Source: UBA4575 sp002386945 (GTDB taxonomy: Bacteria; Pseudomonadota; Gammaproteobacteria; UBA4575). Taken from it: 64,000 nucleotides of DNA. The stretch covers positions 62,001-126,000 of the forward strand of contig CALSUC010000001.1 of assembly GCA_943789445.1 (NCBI GenBank). The letters run 5' to 3'. A program made the translations under genes and the position numbers. Of this stretch, positions 61,169-64,000 are shown one piece after another (positions within the stretch are counted from its first letter, which is position 1; the number at the start of each line of letters is the position of its first letter). The notes under the pieces were generated by a model. It was not told the origin of the DNA. It searched no databases and saw only the letters and a list, made by a program, of their open reading frames with translations.

Positions 61169-62494
61169 TTATTGTTTTGAGTTTATACCCAATGCACGAA
61201 GTTTACGGTAAAGATTTGTACGCTCCATGCCAACCACTTCAGCTAAACGTGTGACACTGCCATCTACTTTTTCTAGCTGACGCACTAAATAGTGTTTTTC
61301 AAATGCTTCACGCGCCTCGCGCAACGGAAGATTAAATAAACTATCTAAACCCCCACCTGCGTTAATCCCTGGCTCTTGTTGTGACTGTAATAACTGCTGC
61401 ACTTCCTTTAATTCAATTTCCTGCTCACCACCAATGATCAACAACTGCTGCAGCACACCTTTTAGCTCGGTTAAGTTCCCCGGCCAGTGATGGTGTAAAA
61501 ATGCATTTTGCGCAGCAATAGAACATTTACGATAGGGGTAATTCTCGTTAGAGCAGAAATAATCGATGAAATGATTTATTAGATCTGGGATGTCTTCTTT
61601 ATGCTCACGCAGTGGTGGCAACTCTATGCGTAGCATGCCAAAACCTATTTGAAATAGGCTGAGTACTTTCTTTGATACTTCGCTGGTTATCCCTACCGTC
61701 AAGCGAACGTCAAAACGCTGGAATACGTCTGCATCTTGTAGCTGTTGCAATAGATCAACTAAGCGCTGTTGTATCGGCTCATTAATAGCGTTGAAGTTCT
61801 CCAGATATATCGCACCAGCCTGGTTTTTACGAATGTTTTCTATTAACTCGCTCTTAACCGCCGCCCATGCAATATCACTACCATCGAGCTCGTTAAACCG
61901 CTTATAGGAAACGATTAGCAAGGGCCGATTTGAACGCTCACTCAGCTGATGTATATAGTGCGCAAGGTTGCTTCGACCACTACCTTCCTCAGCCTGCAAT
62001 AAAATGGATACGTTTTGCTTTGCACAGCGCTTGCAGTTAGCAATCAACTCTTCGACTACTGGACTGGAACCCACCGGGACTAACCAATCAGTGCCTTTAT
62101 CTTCACGTGAAGATTCTTTATGTAGCTGAGCATCTAAGGCCTTGCGCGCCGTACTAATGAGCTTTGCCGTCGTCAGTGGCTTTTCTATAAAACCAAAAGC
62201 ACCTAAACGAGTCGCTTCTACTGCCGTTTCAACTGTGCCATGGCCTGACATCATGATGATTGGACAATCAACTTTTTGAGTTTCCTTCCATTCCTTTAGC
62301 AAAGTAATGCCATCTTGATCAGGCATCCAGATGTCAAGCAGGACCAAGTTGTATTGCGTATTTGAGATTTGTTCACAGGCGCTCTTTGCATTCTCAGCGA
62401 TACTGACCTTATAGCCCTCATCACTTAATATCTCGCTCACCAAAGAGCAGATATCAGGCTCATCATCGACCACTAAAATTCTTTCTGTTGCCAT
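61169..62494 (-). CDS. ntrX: NtrX-like response regulator with degenerate AAA+ domain
   Basis: A 441-aa response regulator: receiver domain (about 1-120, phosphoacceptor Asp-54 in LLDIWMPDQDG, Lys-105 in IEKPL), a central AAA+-derived domain (about 138-385), and a Fis-type HTH (about 395-441, SVTRLAEVVGMERTNLYRKLRALGI). The Walker A position reads AEEGSGRS (about 168-175) without the Lys, Walker B reads GAIYLENF instead of LFLDE, and the GAFTGA loop is absent, so ATP hydrolysis and sigma-54 activation are unlikely. It probably acts as a sigma-70-type regulator paired with NtrY; its start overlaps the ntrY stop by one base. Confidence 0.92.
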   Translation of the reverse strand: MATERILVVDDEPDICSLVSEILSDEGYKVSIAENAKSACEQISNTQYNLVLLDIWMPDQDGITLLKEWKETQKVDCPIIMMSGHGTVETAVEATRLGAFGFIEKPLTTAKLISTARKALDAQLHKESSREDKGTDWLVPVGSSPVVEELIANCKRCAKQNVSILLQAEEGSGRSNLAHYIHQLSERSNRPLLIVSYKRFNELDGSDIAWAAVKSELIENIRKNQAGAIYLENFNAINEPIQQRLVDLLQQLQDADVFQRFDVRLTVGITSEVSKKVLSLFQIGFGMLRIELPPLREHKEDIPDLINHFIDYFCSNENYPYRKCSIAAQNAFLHHHWPGNLTELKGVLQQLLIIGGEQEIELKEVQQLLQSQQEPGINAGGGLDSLFNLPLREAREAFEKHYLVRQLEKVDGSVTRLAEVVGMERTNLYRKLRALGINSKQ

Positions 62495-64000
62495 TATTCT
62501 TGACCTGCGCTGCGATCAGCAAATGCCGCTAAGGAATTATAGCTTGGCAATCGAATAAGTATCATCGCGCCACCACATGTTCGGTTATTCACTTGAATAA
62601 TACCATTATGTTCTTCAATAATTTTTTTCACAATCGCAAGACCTAAGCCATTACCTCTTTGCTTCGTTGTCATATAAGGGTCGAAGGCCTGCCTTAACAT
62701 TTCTGGTGAGAAACCTTGACCATTGTCGAGCAGTTCAATCGTGATATAAAGCTTATTTAAGTAGAGCTGCGCACCAGCACTGACTTGCACCTGACAGTGT
62801 GTGTCTACAGCTGTTGCTTCCATCGAGTTCTTGATTAAATTGTGTAGCACTTGACGCAGACGACCTGAGTCACCGCGTACAAATAAGGTCTCAGAATTTA
62901 AGTCTAAATCTAATCGTATTTTCTGTGCATTGCCTTTGTATAATTCTGCAACGTCACGGATCAAATCATTAATATCTAAAGGCTTGCTGTCGATCACCGG
63001 CATCCGCGCATAGGCAGAAAAATCATCGACCATCAGCCCCATTGATTCTACCTGTTGCACAATAGTATGCGTCGCTCTATCAACCAAGTCGGCCTGGTCT
63101 GGCTCCAACACTGGCATTAATTTTCGGCGCAGACGTTCAGCCGATAATTGAATTGGCGTCAATGGATTCTTAATCTCATGTGCTAAGCGTCTAGCAACCT
63201 CACCCCATGCGCTATCACGCTGAGCTTGCAGTAATGTTGTTATGTCATCAAAAACCAGCACATAGCCACGCTTAGACGCATCTTCACCTAGTAGCTTCAC
63301 ACTTTTACAGAGAATCGTCTTACGTCCCTCAGAGGTAAAGATTTCTAATTCTTTCTGCCACTCTTCTGATGTTTGTCGCAACTGGGTAACCACTGAGAGG
63401 GTGAAGGTCTTTAAGAAATCATGCTGAGTGCCCACATGCATCAATGGCTTATCAATGAAGTCTGCAATGTCGATCCCTAGAATCTGACTAGTGGTCGCAT
63501 TTGCAGTTTTTATTTGTAGCGACTCATCTAGACTCAAAACACCTGAAGACAAATGCTCTAGAATTTTATGCAAATAAAGTCGTTGGTTATCAATGATGCG
63601 TTGACTAATCACCGTCGTATCTCGGGCCACAGATAGGCGCTCTGTCATACGGTTAAACGAAGCCACCAACATGCCTAGATCATCACTTTGTCGTACCGAT
63701 ATTTTTTTATGATACTGACCTGCAGCAACTGCTTTAGTACCCTCTACCAATTCTCGCACTGGAGAGACCAATACACGCGAAAAATAAAAGGCTGTAAATA
63801 CTGCAAACAATATACCTAAGGCCAAGACCAAGGTCAGAATCAGAATAAAGTTTTGCTTTAATGGCCCACGCAAATAAATGAGCTCGTTATATTGGCCGAA
63901 TGCTGTTTGCACATTGTTAGTCAGTTCGCTGATGCGATCAGAGATAGGGTAAATAAATTGTAAATACTGAAACTCTGTAGCATTCAGTTCTGGCGGCATC
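62494..64000 (-). CDS. ntrY: NtrY-like sensor histidine kinase, 5' end outside window
   Basis: The visible 502 or so C-terminal residues show the end of the periplasmic part, a TM (about residues 50-72 of the visible part), a HAMP domain (RVLVSPVRELVEGTKAVAAGQYHKKI), a PAS domain (about 145-255), HisKA with RLAHEIKNPLTPIQLSAERLRRK (phospho-His), and HATPase_c with N box LHNLIKNSMEA, G1 DNGQGF and G2 GLGLAIVKKI. It is the cognate kinase of the NtrX protein encoded after it. The N-terminal TM helices lie beyond the window. Confidence 0.93.
   Translation of the reverse strand, partial: MPPELNATEFQYLQFIYPISDRISELTNNVQTAFGQYNELIYLRGPLKQNFILILTLVLALGILFAVFTAFYFSRVLVSPVRELVEGTKAVAAGQYHKKISVRQSDDLGMLVASFNRMTERLSVARDTTVISQRIIDNQRLYLHKILEHLSSGVLSLDESLQIKTANATTSQILGIDIADFIDKPLMHVGTQHDFLKTFTLSVVTQLRQTSEEWQKELEIFTSEGRKTILCKSVKLLGEDASKRGYVLVFDDITTLLQAQRDSAWGEVARRLAHEIKNPLTPIQLSAERLRRKLMPVLEPDQADLVDRATHTIVQQVESMGLMVDDFSAYARMPVIDSKPLDINDLIRDVAELYKGNAQKIRLDLDLNSETLFVRGDSGRLRQVLHNLIKNSMEATAVDTHCQVQVSAGAQLYLNKLYITIELLDNGQGFSPEMLRQAFDPYMTTKQRGNGLGLAIVKKIIEEHNGIIQVNNRTCGGAMILIRLPSYNSLAAFADRSAGQE

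Noticed and set aside
1..64000. CRISPR arrays, rRNA genes or intact insertion sequences
   Set aside because: No regularly spaced repeats, no rRNA sequence and no transposase gene with inverted repeats were seen.

Overview
The window reads as the chromosome of a free-living, aerobic Gammaproteobacterium of moderate-to-low GC. Support comes from housekeeping blocks in their proteobacterial order (ftsY-ftsE-ftsX-rpoH, aroK-aroB-damX, dnaG-rpoD-tRNA-Ile2, hisBHAF/E-tatABC, trkH-trkA next to ntrY-ntrX, bioC/bioH), the gammaproteobacterial Gln/Leu-rich RpoH box, an aa3-type cytochrome oxidase with heme A synthesis, and outer-membrane features (porin, SPOR-domain DamX, Tat, PBP1A). I cannot assign a genus from sequence alone.

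Layout. 1-13 kb: folate genes (folK partial, folB), rpmB-rpmG, an acyl desaturase, a chorismatase of the FkbO/Hyg5/XanB2 type, mutM, ggt-yfhL-coaD-rsmD, a pair of M16 peptidase-like proteins, and ftsY-ftsE-ftsX. 13-14 kb: rpoH, preceded by a perfect CIRCE (HrcA operator). 14-22 kb: a full cytochrome c oxidase locus on the minus strand (DUF2244, coxB, coxA, a 36-aa small assembly protein, ctaG, coxC; then surf1, sco, ctaA, cyoE), with a DUF2909 protein on the plus strand. 22-38 kb: bioC, bioH, plsY, tsaD, rpsU, yqeY, hemE, mrcA, aroK, aroB, dgt, damX, dnaG, rpoD.

38.3-43.8 kb is the one clear accessory region. A genomic island sits in the 3' half of a tRNA(CAT), probably tRNA-Ile2, and is bounded by a perfect 72-bp direct repeat. 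It carries a tyrosine integrase broken by two frameshifts, the tail of an autotransporter barrel, a large secreted protein (predicted beta-barrel, two Ig-like modules, a DUF1566/Lcl_C-like end), a membrane-anchored protein with an allene-oxide-cyclase/dirigent-like motif, and small remnants. It looks like an immobile element that retains surface-protein cargo.

43.9-49.8 kb: a 2-Cys peroxiredoxin, an O-acetylhomoserine sulfhydrylase, an unrecognised 137-aa gene whose 3' part is tandemly duplicated and decayed, a highly expressed-looking porin with two matching inverted repeats upstream, and an unrecognised secreted protein. 49.8-64 kb, all minus strand: gpmI, tatC-tatB-tatA, hisE, hisF-hisA-hisH-hisB (no hisI here), dtd, a proline iminopeptidase, a small methyltransferase, trkH-trkA, and ntrX-ntrY, where NtrX has a degenerate AAA+ domain lacking the sigma-54 contact motif. 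ntrY runs off the end of the window.
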